Shown: positions 39,101 to 47,199 of the stretch, piece by piece | Layout: each line of letters opens with the position of its first letter | Numbering within the stretch: the stretch's first letter is position 1 | DNA from: Dermanyssus gallinae | Lineage: Eukaryota; Arthropoda; Arachnida; Mesostigmata; Dermanyssidae | Reading direction: 5' to 3' | Length of the DNA: 64,000 bases | Assembly: GCA_003439945.1 (NCBI GenBank) | Contig: QVRM01005629.1 | Coordinates: forward strand, 143,501 to 207,500 | Made by a program: the position numbers and the translations under genes | Notes under the pieces: generated by a model | Databases searched by the model: none | Seen by the model: only the letters and a program-made list of their open reading frames with translations | What the model was told of the DNA's origin: nothing

Positions 39101-39912
39101 ATCCTAGTGTGCATATGTGTGTGTGCATTATTAACACGGCCGCACGGTGTTGGTCTAAATAGCGTGAGGCACATTTTCAGTCGTATATGAGTCGAGTATG
39201 GGGGGGGGGGGATGGTGCCATGAGTGTGCTGCCTATAATAAAATTTTAACATGTTGCCGGGTATATCTGTCGCCTTGTCCAAAGCTCGAAATGGCGGAGT
39301 CTCAATCGCCAACTGCACGAGGATTAAGCATATACTTAAGTGCTATATTTGATTGTTTGCCTATGTCTGTAATTTGTACGGGCTCTGTTGGCTTGACAAT
39401 CCGTCGCCGCCGTAGACTTCGAGAGCGAATATCAACTGACGGAAGAGTTCTGCCGAGCACACTACCTCGTCGGAGTTCTACTCATTGAGCTCCGGGCGGC
39501 ACTATCTGAGGTGCTTAAAGTCAGGCAGATGGCCATCAAAGTTCTCTGCAATCTTCTCGCCAAGCACGCATTCGACGACCGATACAAGGGACCGGTAAGT
39601 ATACGCATTCATTTAATGCAAACGCACCTTCGATATGATAGATATGACTTCAATTGCATATCTAACAAACTTGTGCTATATCGTCGGTTGCACTCATGCC
39701 TTTGGCTCTAGTGTCGGTAGTGGATATGTTCAGCTATCTTTCTAGCGCAGGTAGAGTCGATAATCCTCATTCAAATAGTTTGCAGGAGCGCAGTGATCCC
39801 ATAACAAATCCACCTTAGGCCATATTTTGGCTATTGCCGCGCAGGCATGTTTAGTTTTACCGGCTACGGCACTATTTCCCTGAATAATATCGAGTACACT
39901 TATTTAACAGAG

Positions 39913-40001
<89 letters not shown>

Positions 40002-41880
40002 GTATTTATTCGCTTCTGTTTAATGTTACGGGCTATACGATGGACGAATGCAACAGTCGCAGCAGATGCGCATTGCCTCGTTGTACCTGCCGGTGATCTC
40101 GTTACTTCTCGAGAACATCAATCGACTTCAGCAGCCACAAACGAGCTGCGGTGGGCCGGCTGTGACAGGCGCCCCTGGCTGCTCGTCGGCGTTTACGTCC
40201 ATTACGACAATGGACTCTTTGTCGATGGGCGGTGGCGGAGGCAGCTCGATATGTTCGTCCACTGGAGCGTCTCGGCGAACGTCGCAGATCCTATCGGACG
40301 CGGGCTCATGCGCTTCTTCGACCGTTACGCTCGCTGCCATGGCTGGCGGCAGCGCCAACGCTAGCGAAAGCAGCTCTCCGGAGCACTCGAAGAGGAACAC
40401 TCTCGTGCTTACTGCCCAGGAGCGGGCCAGCCTACGAGACTCCAACTATCTGTCGATCATCGCCGGCCAAGGTATGTCCACGCATATATACGAGGGCAGA
40501 TGGGGCGGATATACGATGGAAAGCATTAATACTTTCATTCACGTGGCGGCGTGTATTATACCTTTTTACTTTTTCCTGGTCCCACGGATAAAAATTAAGG
40601 GATAACAATTTGCGACTATAAAGGAGATAAAGAAAATTTTGCTCAACGCAAAAACACGCGTTAAAATGTTTTTGAAAACTGGAAAAAGGACACCCGTGCA
40701 TAGCAGTTGGCGGCAGCGATTTTGAAGGGAACAAGAACACGTGGGTCAATGCAATAAATATTTCTATTTATATTATTTTTTTGCAAGTATGTTTTTTGAG
40801 TGCAGTCGCGCTCTCACACTCTCTGATATACCCAAGTATTCAGCAAAAATCGACAACGTTTCTTGAGTCATTGATTTCACCGTTCGTTTTCATGCGCAGG
40901 GGGTTTTTCTGAGCGAGAGATATATCGGGGTTAAAATCTCCTATTTGAAATGTCCTACACGTATTTGGTCATGCGTCTTTTTGATCACTACAATGAGCTC
41001 ACATTGCTCCCGTTATTATATTTTTTGAGCACCAGTTTGAAAAGCAAAACCCTTCATGAAGGAAAATTTTTTGTCTGCCCCAAATTTGTATATATATATG
41101 GTTCCTAAGAGTCACCACGCCCTAAGATTGCTGTGGCGACAGTGAGCATTCGTCAGACTATGCTGCAACAATGTGCGAATAATGTTAACAACATTAAAAT
41201 GTGTAAATATTGTTTTTCAGCATCTCTGCCGCCATTTTCGAACGGCTTATCGGCAATGTCGAGCGGGTCGCAGACCTCACTCGAGAGCTCCGCTTCGGCG
41301 CAGACCACATCAGAGTCGAACACGCTGCGGGGAAGCGGTAGCCCTACGCACTCCTTGTCGCATGCTGGAGGCGCGGGCGGTGGTCACGTTCGTTCGCCTT
41401 CGATGCCGTTCGCCAGCCCCCTTGGGGTTGTACGTTACGACAAATTCGACGCGCACGAGGTCAAAGATCTTCTTGTATCTTTCCTGTATATTGTTAAGCA
41501 TCTCCACGACGGTAAGTACTCTTTTGTATATATATATATATGTCCATAACAGCCATAAACAAAAAAACTTACATAATTTTTATATCAGGGACGCTTAGCG
41601 GAGCAGCAAAGCGGTATATCTAGGGTTTTCCCAACAGTCTATGTAGCAACATGATAAGTTTCAGCGGTATGATTTATCACCAATTCTCATTGAGCATTGC
41701 TCAAAGAAAATTCCATCAACAGTAATCGAACCCGGGGCACCCCCGTTGGTGACAGCCATGACTAGCGCACTAGCACCCTAGACAACGCCGCCACCTATAT
41801 TAGCTTTAATTAACTTTAATTAGCTTTAATTAAAGCTAATATCACGTAACCCAACGTGCTACTAAAATGTGTAAGTATGC

Positions 41881-41913
<33 letters not shown>

Positions 41914-43764
41914 TTGTATATCCCTTTTGCTGCCGCGATTGGCGTGGTTGTCACTGCAAATGACGGTGACCCGTCGGATGTTCGTAGATGTCCTCAACGG
42001 CTGGTGGCAGACGTGTCCGGACAGTGAGCTGTTGGACTTCTTCCATCTGTTCGAGTTATGTTTGCACCAGTTCAAGTATCAGGGTAAAAAGCAGAACCGC
42101 AGTCGAGCATCGGCAGCCGCCCAGCTAAAGTCAATGACGCTGCCAGCACGAACGCAACCGCCAAACTTTCAGCGGCATTCGGCCTACGGCAAAGCTCTGG
42201 CATCGCCCGGATCGACCGGTGCCGCCTGGGAGACGTCCGATGAGGGCAGCGGCTTATATCGTGCACTTCTTGAAGCCAACATGGCCACCGAGGTGGGCCT
42301 AATTACACTCGACGTGCTCGGCCTCTTCTGTGCCAACTGCCGAAAGTCACTGCTCTACAACGAAGGTGACAACGCGCTTATGCGACGCATTTTCGACATC
42401 TACCTCAGCTTTCTGCAGGTAACAGCAATGTTTCGATTGCGATTTTTTATCTAACTTACGCCGCAAACTGTTATTTAAGGTTCTCACTGTTCAAGTGTAT
42501 GCGTCTGCCTGCCTGACCCTTACGAAGATGTTGCTGCACTGCCTCTTTCCAATGACGCGCCGAATGTAGCTGATAACAGTATAAGTGGTAATGTTATATG
42601 CATACTCAATACGACTGAATTAAATGTTATGATTTTTATGAAGTTTATATTGTAGTATCATATCTGATTCTTAACAACATTTAACCTCTGTGGGACCAAA
42701 TGGAAAGCAAATATTTTTCTCATGTAAGAGCATCATGTTTCCGTCGATTCGACTCTTTATCATATGGTGGCTTGGACAAGTCATATGGGAGCCAATAGCA
42801 GGCTAATGAGATGACCAATATAGGGTTAGTTTGTCTGTCGTTGCGCACAAGCATGAACAACTGCAAAATTAACGCTTTGAAACGTTGTATGACTGTATTT
42901 TAGGTGGGCCAATCAGAGACACTTCTGAAACACGTATTTGCCGCGCTACGGGGCTTTGTCAACAAGTTTCCGCAGGCATTGTTTGCGGGGAGTGCCATAC
43001 TCTGCGGAAGGCTGTGTTTTGAGCTGCTGAGGTCTTGCAATTCGAAGCTGTCTTCGGTTCGAATGGAGGCGTGTGCCCTCCTTTACCTATTGATGAGGGC
43101 GAACTTTGAGTACACATCCAAGCGGGCGCTCACTAGGGTAGGTACCCGAACGATGCCCGCTATTTCCATTATACTGATTCGTGACATATGTATATCGTAT
43201 TTCAATGTAAATTATTACTGCTTCATCCTGCGTGATATGGTTTATGCTAGTTCATGAGGTACACACATTTACTAAAGCTGGCTTAGGCAGTACGCCAAGC
43301 GCATACATATATTATGCTTCACAATAACTGAATATACAAAAAGAGTTTCCCGTTTTGTTTGCCACTAAACGTCCTTGCTCGATGGTACGTCAACATTGCG
43401 AACGGCAGTGTGTAAATGTGAAAAGTGGGCAAATATAAATGTATGTATAGCGATGCACATTACTGGTCAATTTGAGTGCTTATACGTCGTTGCTATTCTT
43501 CGATGACTTCGTTTGCTATTACAGGTGCATCTTCAGTTGATAGTGTCAGTTTCCCGGTTGTTGGGGGACATCACCAATCTGAACTCCGCACGCTTTCAGG
43601 ACTCCCTGTCAATTATTAACAACTATGCAGCTGCTGATAAGGCAATGCAGCAGACCATATTTCCAAATCAAGTCAAAGATCTCACTACAAAGGTACAGTC
43701 TATTTATTTTATTATGCGTATATTGGGGTACAATTGTTTACACCCTATTATGAGATAAATAAAT

Positions 43765-43823
<59 letters not shown>

Positions 43824-44139
43824 TATAAAAGTGGTTTATTCAACGAAACTGCATTTTGCAAAGCTCAGGTTCTCGGTAAATAAGAATGATTGAAAAATAT
43901 AAATCAAACAGCGACTAGAATATCACACTTAAAAAATCCAAAGAATGTTCTGTATAAGCACTTTACACTAAATGTAGTCAGAATGGGTATTCATCATCAT
44001 GAGGGCTTCTATACAACATTTGGTGCATTTGTTACTATATATGTATATCTATGTTATATATGTATAAATATAGCGGGATATCTGATCCACAATTTGTTGA
44101 AAATGAGTCGACAAAATCGCCCGTAAGGGTGTAACAAAG

Positions 44140-44182
<43 letters not shown>

Positions 44183-46256
44183 TTTTTCACTTTGCATAAC
44201 AATATTATCCGCCCTACTAGCCCAGACCCGATCAGTGGTATGTAATATCATTATCAGATACTGATCAGTGACTCGTTTAGTAGTTATGTCGCTGCGTGAG
44301 TCACTCATTCGTAGTAGACACCTGGCTTCTCGAAAATAGCCGAATAGATCTACATGCGTTCCGCACTCGGCGTGGGTGCCTCAGTGAGGGTGCCAGCAAG
44401 GGTTCCCAAAGGCTGTTAATGACTCGTCGTTGCTCGTCGCCCTCACAGTGGTGATAAGTTCGATTACCACGCTGTTGTTCTCATGATTTCGCTATCATAT
44501 TCTACAGGTTCGGACAGTGCTAATGGCAACGACGGCCATGAAAGAACACGAAAACGATGCAGAGATGCTCCTCGACCTTCAGCTGCGTTTAGCCAACAGT
44601 TACAGTGCGACCCCTGCACTACGTCGCACCTGGCTGGAGGCAATGTCTCGACAGCACGAACGAAACGGCAACCTCACCGAAGCAGCGTACTGTCTCATTC
44701 ATGTAGCGGCCCTGGAGGCAGAGTTCCTGAAACATCAGGGCGTCTTCCCGCAGGGCTGCCATGCTTTCAAGGACATTTCGCCCAATGTTGTAAAAGACGA
44801 GAGTAATCTGAAGGAGGACACAGGCACCCATGATTTCCCGTACAGTGAGGAGTCGCTGGTTGAAAGGTTGGAGCAGTGCGCCAGTGCTTTGTACCAGGCG
44901 GAGAGGTACGAGCTGTTGTCTAAAGTGTTCATGCTCTGCATTCCGTATTATGAGCGACGCAAGGACTACGAGTCGCTCGCACAATGCTACAAGACACTGC
45001 ACGCCTCGTGCCAAAAGATTATTGAAGTGGAGACTTCGGGAAGGCGACTGCTTGGTACCTATTACCGAGTCATGTTCTTCGGCGAAGCCTTCTTCGGAGA
45101 GGAAGACCAAAAAGAGTACATCTACAAAGAGCCCAAGGTTACGTCACTGCCCGAGATATCTGAACGGCTACGTCACCTCTTCGTCGAGAAGTTTGGCTCG
45201 TCCGATGTTGTCAAGATGATTATGGATTCGAGTCAGGTGAGCACAGTTTCCAGCGAGGCCCCGGTGTAAAAAAGTCTGGCAATGTTACTTCTGATTAGAG
45301 TAAGACGTATCCAGGATGATTTTGTTGATATGTTACATACGTAGACTAGATTTGTCTAAATAAGAGTATTTTCGTGGGTTTGCGCACGAGCTCATGACGA
45401 CTTAGATTACGGCGAAGTCATTGTTCTCCAAGAAAACATATTACTTTATTCTAACGATTTTTTGGGATCACCAGGTGAAGGTAAGCGAGCTTGATCCGAA
45501 GTGCGCGTACATTCAGGTGACGCACGTGACGCCGTACTTTGGCGAGCACTCAGCGGATACAGAAGTGTCCGACTTCGAACGTCACCATAACGTCAGCGAG
45601 TTTATGTTCGAAACGCCGTTTACGCTCTCTGGCGGAAAGGCGCGAGGGGAGCCTCACGAACAATGCAAACGTCGCACAATACTCACAAGTGAGTACTTTG
45701 CACGACGGTTCTCGTGTTCGCGGTGTTTTAATTAGGTCCGAGCACAAAAGTTAGTGATCAGATATAGCATAAGAATCATTACACAGTCTGTCTGGGTATC
45801 GACCGAAATTCAGCGGGACTACGTTATTTTGTCAGTGACGCAACGGGGACTACGCCGCAGGCATTGAAGAGTGCCTTACGAAGGGGTATTGGACTAATAG
45901 TCAGAATGCCGGAACAGCTTTACTAAAGAGCTATTTCAACAGTTAATATGTTTTCTAAACGCTGTGCATAAGATTGACTGGTAAACATGTTTTCGGTGTC
46001 TTTTCAGCGGAATACTGCTTTCCATATGTGAAGAAGCGGATTGCTGTTCGGTCGCGAAAGTCCATCGACCTCAGTCCGATTGAGGTGGCTGTCGATGAGA
46101 TGCGCACACGAGTATCAGAGCTCGATCAAGTCATTAGCAAGAAGCCCCCAGACGTCAAGAAGCTACAGCTCAAACTGCAGGGCAGCATCAGCGTGCAGGT
46201 AACCATCATATTTGTCATTATTGTTCTTGTTGCGGTTTATTTTTTTTACTTTTGCT

Positions 46257-46291
<35 letters not shown>

Positions 46292-47199
46292 CTCTTATAA
46301 AACTCCGAGGGCAGAGATCGGATTGCCCTTAAAGGGTTTTATGTAGTTACCATGTATAAATACTTTATAGAAAATGATGAGCTCGCGACTTCGATTTAAT
46401 TATCTAAAATCATACTGAGTAGACAACAAAAGTTTGTCTGATTTAGGTGATAATATATCACGATTTATATCACATGTGTTTCACAGATTTGTGATAATAC
46501 GCAATATGTCCGATGCTAACGCGATCTTGCTATTTTTGGGGTACATTGAAAACAGGTGAACGCGGGTCCTCTGGCGTACGCCAGAGCGTTCCTCAGCCCA
46601 TCGGCGATTACTAACCAGCCAGCTGTTGAGGTGGAAAAGCTCCGTGAAACCTTCGACCGTTTCCTAGCCTCATGTCAGGCAGCCCTAGAACTCAACGGAA
46701 AGCTCATTTGTTCCGATCAAATGGAGTACCACCAGCAACTTAAGAGGAACCACGCTAATGTTGCCAGACAACTCGTTGACATACAACAGCACGGCGACTG
46801 CTGCCAAAAGGTTGATATAACTCAGTAGTTTTGTTTTTCTACTTTATGCTAGTCTTTAAGTGGTTTCATTGAAAATCGTCCAGCTTTCAGGCAAAACGCG
46901 GGATCTATCCAAGCTCAATCTTTACTAACTATTAAATGCAGGCAAACCTGCCTTTTGCTTTCCTGTCTAGCATGTGAAGGGTTCGAGAGCTATCTTATTC
47001 TGCATTGTTGGTCATATCATAATCGCAACCACCGGTTTTTATTTGTAATATCTACTTTTAGACATCGAGTGGCAGCGTTACAGCGGATTTACAATGCGAG
47101 ACCTCATCGAACGGATCGTGTCTATCATCTTCGAACAAGCGGCTTTCCTCCGAGGTGCTTCACTTCATCAGCGGCACCCCTGGTTCCAGCACGGCCTAG
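15485..47199 (+). CDS. Dock9: Zizimin-type DOCK-D guanine-nucleotide exchange factor (24 exons)
   Basis: The spliced product is about 2,456 residues if all 24 exons are joined, against roughly 2,070 for vertebrate DOCK9; the excess is a Gln/Ser-rich N-terminus and Gly/Ser insertions. Visible order: DOCK-D N-terminal block (residues 193-331), PH domain (about 342-448), DHR-1/C2 lipid-binding domain (about 843-1010), helical-repeat middle (about 1078-1900) and DHR-2 exchange domain (about 1940-2400). The PH domain between the N-terminal block and DHR-1 separates DOCK-D (zizimins) from DOCK-A/B (SH3) and DOCK-C. Family members load GTP onto Cdc42, some also onto Rac, at membranes to drive actin remodelling; this is inferred from the family. 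All junction phases agree and no internal stop is present, so the gene looks functional. I cannot tell DOCK9, 10 and 11 apart, and arthropods usually carry a single zizimin. Confidence 0.95.
19979..20033 (+). repeat. (TA)n microsatellite
   Basis: An AT dinucleotide run of about 55 bp in intron 1. Confidence 0.97.
20471..20668 (+). repeat. Compound (TA)n tract, about 200 bp
   Basis: A nearly pure AT-alternating tract with rare G or C interruptions and occasional phase slips (ATTATAT, GATATA). It can extrude cruciforms. It lies about 90 bp from the SINE below. Confidence 0.95.
20760..20898 (-). mobile_element. tRNA-derived SINE, copy 1
   Basis: On the minus strand it starts CCGAGCAAGGTGGTTTGATT, continues with TTGCCTTACACCGGGAGGTCG and a B box (GGTTCAAATTC), then a body with AATTGGCTTTCAGGGTTTCC. 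The same architecture and sequence occur at 48960-49094, which defines a family. The A box is decayed here. It probably depends on a LINE for movement; the partner is not known. Confidence 0.75.
22560..22745. repeat. (CAA)n and (AAG)n runs
   Basis: CAACAACAACAACAATAAGAAGAAGAAGAA-type sequence at 22588-22620 and (ACA)n at 22718-22741, in intron 1. No coding function is apparent. Confidence 0.85.
23896..24135 (-). other. Unassigned 79-codon open frame, minus strand
   Basis: A GC-rich stretch in intron 1 with a protein-like but Arg/Ala-rich frame ([20 protein letters not shown]). I recognise no family and found no convincing splice sites. It may be chance. Confidence 0.15.
24866..25862 (+). mobile_element. 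Degenerate LINE, reverse-transcriptase C-terminal half
   Basis: Starting straight after a (TA)n, the + strand reads [28 protein letters not shown], then a broken GVPQGD-like segment (near 25020), then [13 protein letters not shown], and at the end a zinc-knuckle region [22 protein letters not shown]. These are typical of non-LTR ORF2 proteins (palm domain through C-terminal Cys motif). Frames shift several times and stops occur. It sits in DOCK intron 1 in the gene's own orientation. Confidence 0.8.
26441..26557 (+). CDS. Dock9: DOCK-D exon 2
   Basis: Residues 193-231. The segment reads SEPLDYETF ... [10 protein letters not shown], the signature start of the conserved DOCK-D N-terminal block (DOCK9 has EPLDYEN ... 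REMLLFPYDD). It has a TTTGCAG acceptor and a GTGAGT donor, is phase 0 on both sides and is 117 nt long. Confidence 0.93.
27053..27352 (+). CDS. Dock9: DOCK-D exon 3
   Basis: Residues 232-331. The second half ([20 protein letters not shown] ... HIYEVD) matches the DOCK-D block that precedes the PH domain. The first part is a variable linker. The acceptor is CTTCGCAG and the donor GCG|GTAAGC. The exon is 300 nt with phase 0 at both ends and is clearly more GC-rich than the introns. Confidence 0.93.
27862..28080 (+). CDS. Dock9: DOCK-D exon 4, first half of PH domain
   Basis: Residues 332-404. The exon opens NSRSEESS and then KEGWILKG, the first PH strand, followed by [12 protein letters not shown] and VEFYKDEK, the typical strand 3-4 region of zizimin PH domains. 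I chose the CAATAG acceptor at 27861 because it alone keeps phase 0 with exon 3 without a stop; the acceptors a few bases downstream break the frame. The donor is AAG|GTAAGC. Confidence 0.88.
28508..28700 (+). CDS. Dock9: DOCK-D exon 5, second half of PH domain
   Basis: Residues 405-468 plus one base. It reads [16 protein letters not shown] and then EQDGWIGLM; Trp440 is the near-invariant tryptophan of the last PH helix. The acceptor is CATCAG, and the donor GTAAGC leaves phase 1. The PH domain probably targets phosphoinositide membranes, as in other zizimins. Confidence 0.93.
28802..28894 (+). repeat. (GAT)n-(AAT)n compound microsatellite beside a splice acceptor
   Basis: About nine GAT units run straight into about 22 AAT units and end about 15 bases before the acceptor AG of exon 6. 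The array therefore fills the place where branch point and pyrimidine tract are usually found. Confidence 0.95.
28910..29934 (+). CDS. Dock9: DOCK-D exon 6, linker to DHR-1
   Basis: Residues 469-810, the largest exon. It contains the block [34 protein letters not shown], a Ser/Asn-rich insertion (about residues 612-635), [22 protein letters not shown] and [12 protein letters not shown], all matching the region between PH and DHR-1 in zizimins. The acceptor is CCATTTTAG after a trinucleotide array, and the donor AAG|GTAGGC. Phase 1 in, phase 0 out. Confidence 0.94.
30248..30562 (+). CDS. Dock9: DOCK-D exon 7, DHR-1/C2 start
   Basis: Residues 811-915. [20 protein letters not shown] and then [18 protein letters not shown] and FYEE correspond to the first strands of the DHR-1 (C2-like) domain, which binds membrane phosphoinositides in DOCK proteins. 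The acceptor is CCTGTAG and the donor GAG|GTAAGC. The exon is 315 nt, phase 0. Confidence 0.94.
30697..30832 (+). CDS. Dock9: DOCK-D exon 8, DHR-1
   Basis: Residues 916-960 plus one base. It reads [23 protein letters not shown], the highly conserved core of DHR-1 ([20 protein letters not shown] motif). The acceptor is CTTTTAG; the donor GTATGT leaves phase 1. Confidence 0.95.
30882..30916. repeat. Perfect 13-bp inverted repeat
   Basis: GTGATCTATCTAG and its reverse complement CTAGATAGATCAC are separated by nine bases, within intron 8 about 50 bases after the donor. Confidence 0.9.
31113..31408 (+). CDS. Dock9: DOCK-D exon 9, end of DHR-1
   Basis: Residues 961-1059. [20 protein letters not shown] and [12 protein letters not shown] close the DHR-1 domain. 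[18 protein letters not shown] starts the helical region. The acceptor is TTGCTCAG and the donor AAG|GTAAGT. Phase 1 in, phase 0 out. Confidence 0.94.
31409..34686 (+). other. Intronic stretch around the 54-nt exon
   Basis: Apart from the candidate cassette exon at 33073-33126 I see no coding segment here. The DNA is AT-rich, with a (TA)n at 33369-33399 and short (CT)n and GCGTGC-type runs near 32815 and 33220. Open frames in this stretch show no family resemblance. Confidence 0.6.
33073..33126 (+). CDS. Dock9: DOCK-D exon 10, candidate 54-nt cassette exon
   Basis: It encodes 18 residues, [18 protein letters not shown], with a good pyrimidine-rich acceptor (CTCGTCTCGACCTAG) and an AAG|GTAATC donor. 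Both phases are 0, so it can be included or skipped without a frame change. Its end resembles the ELVKYLK stretch that precedes SLHAMEGH in DOCK9. Skipping it gives a protein three residues shorter than DOCK9 here; including it gives one fifteen longer. I infer an alternative exon. Confidence 0.65.
34687..35154 (+). CDS. Dock9: DOCK-D exon 11, helical middle
   Basis: Residues 1078-1233. [40 protein letters not shown], then a Gly/Ser/Asn-rich insertion (about 1143-1175), then HHELCRAL and [21 protein letters not shown]. All but the insertion match zizimins. The acceptor is AATTGCAG. The donor is AAG|GTACTC, which has a poor +4 to +6 match, so it may be regulated or weak. Confidence 0.93.
36276..36642 (+). 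CDS. Dock9: DOCK-D exon 12, helical middle
   Basis: Residues 1234-1355 plus one base. [41 protein letters not shown] and [21 protein letters not shown] match the zizimin mid-region (DOCK9 has CNHEHYIPLNLP). The acceptor is GGTATTAG; the donor GTATGA leaves phase 1. The last 15 residues ([14 protein letters not shown]) are less conserved. Confidence 0.94.
37240..37299 (+). CDS. Dock9: DOCK-D exon 13, 60-nt exon
   Basis: It encodes [19 protein letters not shown]. The acceptor is TCGTTGCTCAG and the donor a consensus GTAAGT. It is phase 1 on both sides and a multiple of three, so skipping keeps the frame. The PMPF piece recalls NLPMPF of DOCK9. I take it as a real but possibly optional exon. 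Confidence 0.72.
37300..39415 (+). other. Intron 13 of the DOCK-D gene
   Basis: About 2.1 kb with no recognised element. It has T-rich and A-rich stretches near 38830-39000, a G10 run at 39199-39208 and a short inverted repeat around 38591-38640 (ACTGGCC/GGCCAGT). A minus-strand open frame at 37710-38036 shows no family similarity. Confidence 0.55.
39416..39594 (+). CDS. Dock9: DOCK-D exon 14
   Basis: It ends at residue 1435. [41 protein letters not shown] matches the strongly conserved zizimin segment (LTDEFCRNHFLVGLLLRE ... LLIKHSFDDRY in DOCK9). The acceptor is CGCCGTAG and the donor GTAAGT. Phase 1 in, phase 0 out. Confidence 0.95.
39915..39999 (+). repeat. (TA)n microsatellite, about 85 bp
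   Basis: An uninterrupted AT dinucleotide run in intron 14, ending about 57 bases before the exon 15 acceptor. The length is likely to vary between individuals. Confidence 0.97.
40057..40471 (+). CDS. Dock9: DOCK-D exon 15
   Basis: Residues 1436-1573 plus one base. [24 protein letters not shown] aligns with HQARIATLYLPLFGLLIENVQRI in DOCK9, which fixes the AACAG acceptor at 40056 although its pyrimidine tract is weak. The rest is Gly/Ser-rich, with [26 protein letters not shown] at the end. The donor GTATGT leaves phase 1. Confidence 0.88.
41221..41511 (+). CDS. Dock9: DOCK-D exon 16
   Basis: A Ser/Gly-rich linker followed by [29 protein letters not shown], which matches VVRCDKLDQSEIKSLLMCFLYILKSMSDD in DOCK9. 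The acceptor is TGTTTTTCAG and the donor GTAAGT. Phase 1 at both ends, 291 nt. Confidence 0.93.
41725..41792 (-). repeat. tRNA-like sequence, candidate SINE head
   Basis: On the minus strand the segment starts GGCGGCGTTGTCTAGGGTGC, has a CTGTCAC stretch identical to a tRNA-Asp anticodon loop, and carries a good RNA polymerase III B box (GGGTTCGATTA). The acceptor stem is not closed by a matching 3' strand, so it is not a working tRNA gene. It lies in intron 16. Confidence 0.5.
41798..41842. repeat. Short inverted/direct AT-rich repeat
   Basis: The unit TTAGCTTTAATTA occurs twice directly and once inverted, so the ends (TATTAGCTTTAATTA and TAATTAAAGCTAATA) can pair into a 15-bp stem. It lies just downstream of the tRNA-like head. 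Confidence 0.8.
41988..42418 (+). CDS. Dock9: DOCK-D exon 17
   Basis: It ends at residue 1814. [58 protein letters not shown] and [16 protein letters not shown] match zizimin helices (ELMDFFTISEVCLHQFQYMGKR in DOCK9). The acceptor TTCGTAG has almost no pyrimidine tract but is set by phase and homology. The donor is CAG|GTAACA. Confidence 0.92.
42904..43137 (+). CDS. Dock9: DOCK-D exon 18
   Basis: Residues 1815-1892. [58 protein letters not shown] matches the segment before DHR-2. The acceptor is GTATTTTAG and the donor AGG|GTAGGT. 234 nt, phase 0. Confidence 0.95.
43525..43692 (+). CDS. Dock9: DOCK-D exon 19
   Basis: Residues 1893-1948. [35 protein letters not shown] and VKDLTTK match the zizimin sequence leading into DHR-2 lobe A. 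The acceptor is GCTATTACAG and the donor AAG|GTACAG. 168 nt, phase 0. Confidence 0.95.
43767..43819 (+). repeat. (TA)n microsatellite in intron 19
   Basis: An AT dinucleotide run about 53 bp long. A second (TA)n followed by a T-run lies at about 44143-44187 in the same intron. Confidence 0.95.
44508..45236 (+). CDS. Dock9: DOCK-D exon 20, DHR-2 lobes A/B
   Basis: Residues 1949-2191. [20 protein letters not shown] opens DHR-2; then [46 protein letters not shown]-type [43 protein letters not shown] and KEYIYKEPK. These are hallmark DHR-2 motifs, including the dimer-forming lobe A and the start of lobe B. The acceptor is TTCTACAG and the donor CAG|GTGAGC. 729 nt, phase 0. Confidence 0.97.
45475..45688 (+). 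CDS. Dock9: DOCK-D exon 21, DHR-2 lobe B
   Basis: Residues 2192-2262 plus one base. [37 protein letters not shown] and QCKRRTILT are the lobe B motifs that help hold the GTPase. The acceptor is GGATCACCAG and the donor A|GTGAGT. An internal GTAAGC six bases into the exon could act as a decoy donor. Confidence 0.95.
46008..46198 (+). CDS. Dock9: DOCK-D exon 22, DHR-2 lobe C
   Basis: It ends at residue 2326. [28 protein letters not shown] and [14 protein letters not shown] form the GTPase-binding part of lobe C. The acceptor is GTGTCTTTTCAG and the donor CAG|GTAACC. Phase 1 in, phase 0 out. Confidence 0.96.
46556..46810 (+). CDS. Dock9: DOCK-D exon 23, DHR-2 nucleotide-sensor helix
   Basis: Residues 2327-2411. 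It opens [14 protein letters not shown]; the first Val sits where DOCK9 has Val1951, the nucleotide sensor that expels Mg2+ and [26 protein letters not shown] and [21 protein letters not shown] follow. The end is set at CAAAAG|GTTGAT because this joins in phase 0 to exon 24 and restores a zizimin-like tail. If that weak donor is not used, translation stops at 46826-46828 after VDITQ. Confidence 0.9.
47062..47199 (+). CDS. Dock9: DOCK-D exon 24, C-terminal tail and stop
   Basis: 45 residues and TAG at 47197-47199. The exon begins TSSGSV after CTACTTTTAG, matching EKTSV in DOCK9, and ends [15 protein letters not shown], close to the DOCK9 tail FNAISGTPTSTM. That match is good evidence that exons 23 and 24 are joined. 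I found no AATAAA in the next several hundred bases. Confidence 0.82.
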   Translation, partial: TSSGSVTADLQCETSSNGSCLSSSNKRLSSEVLHFISGTPGSSTA

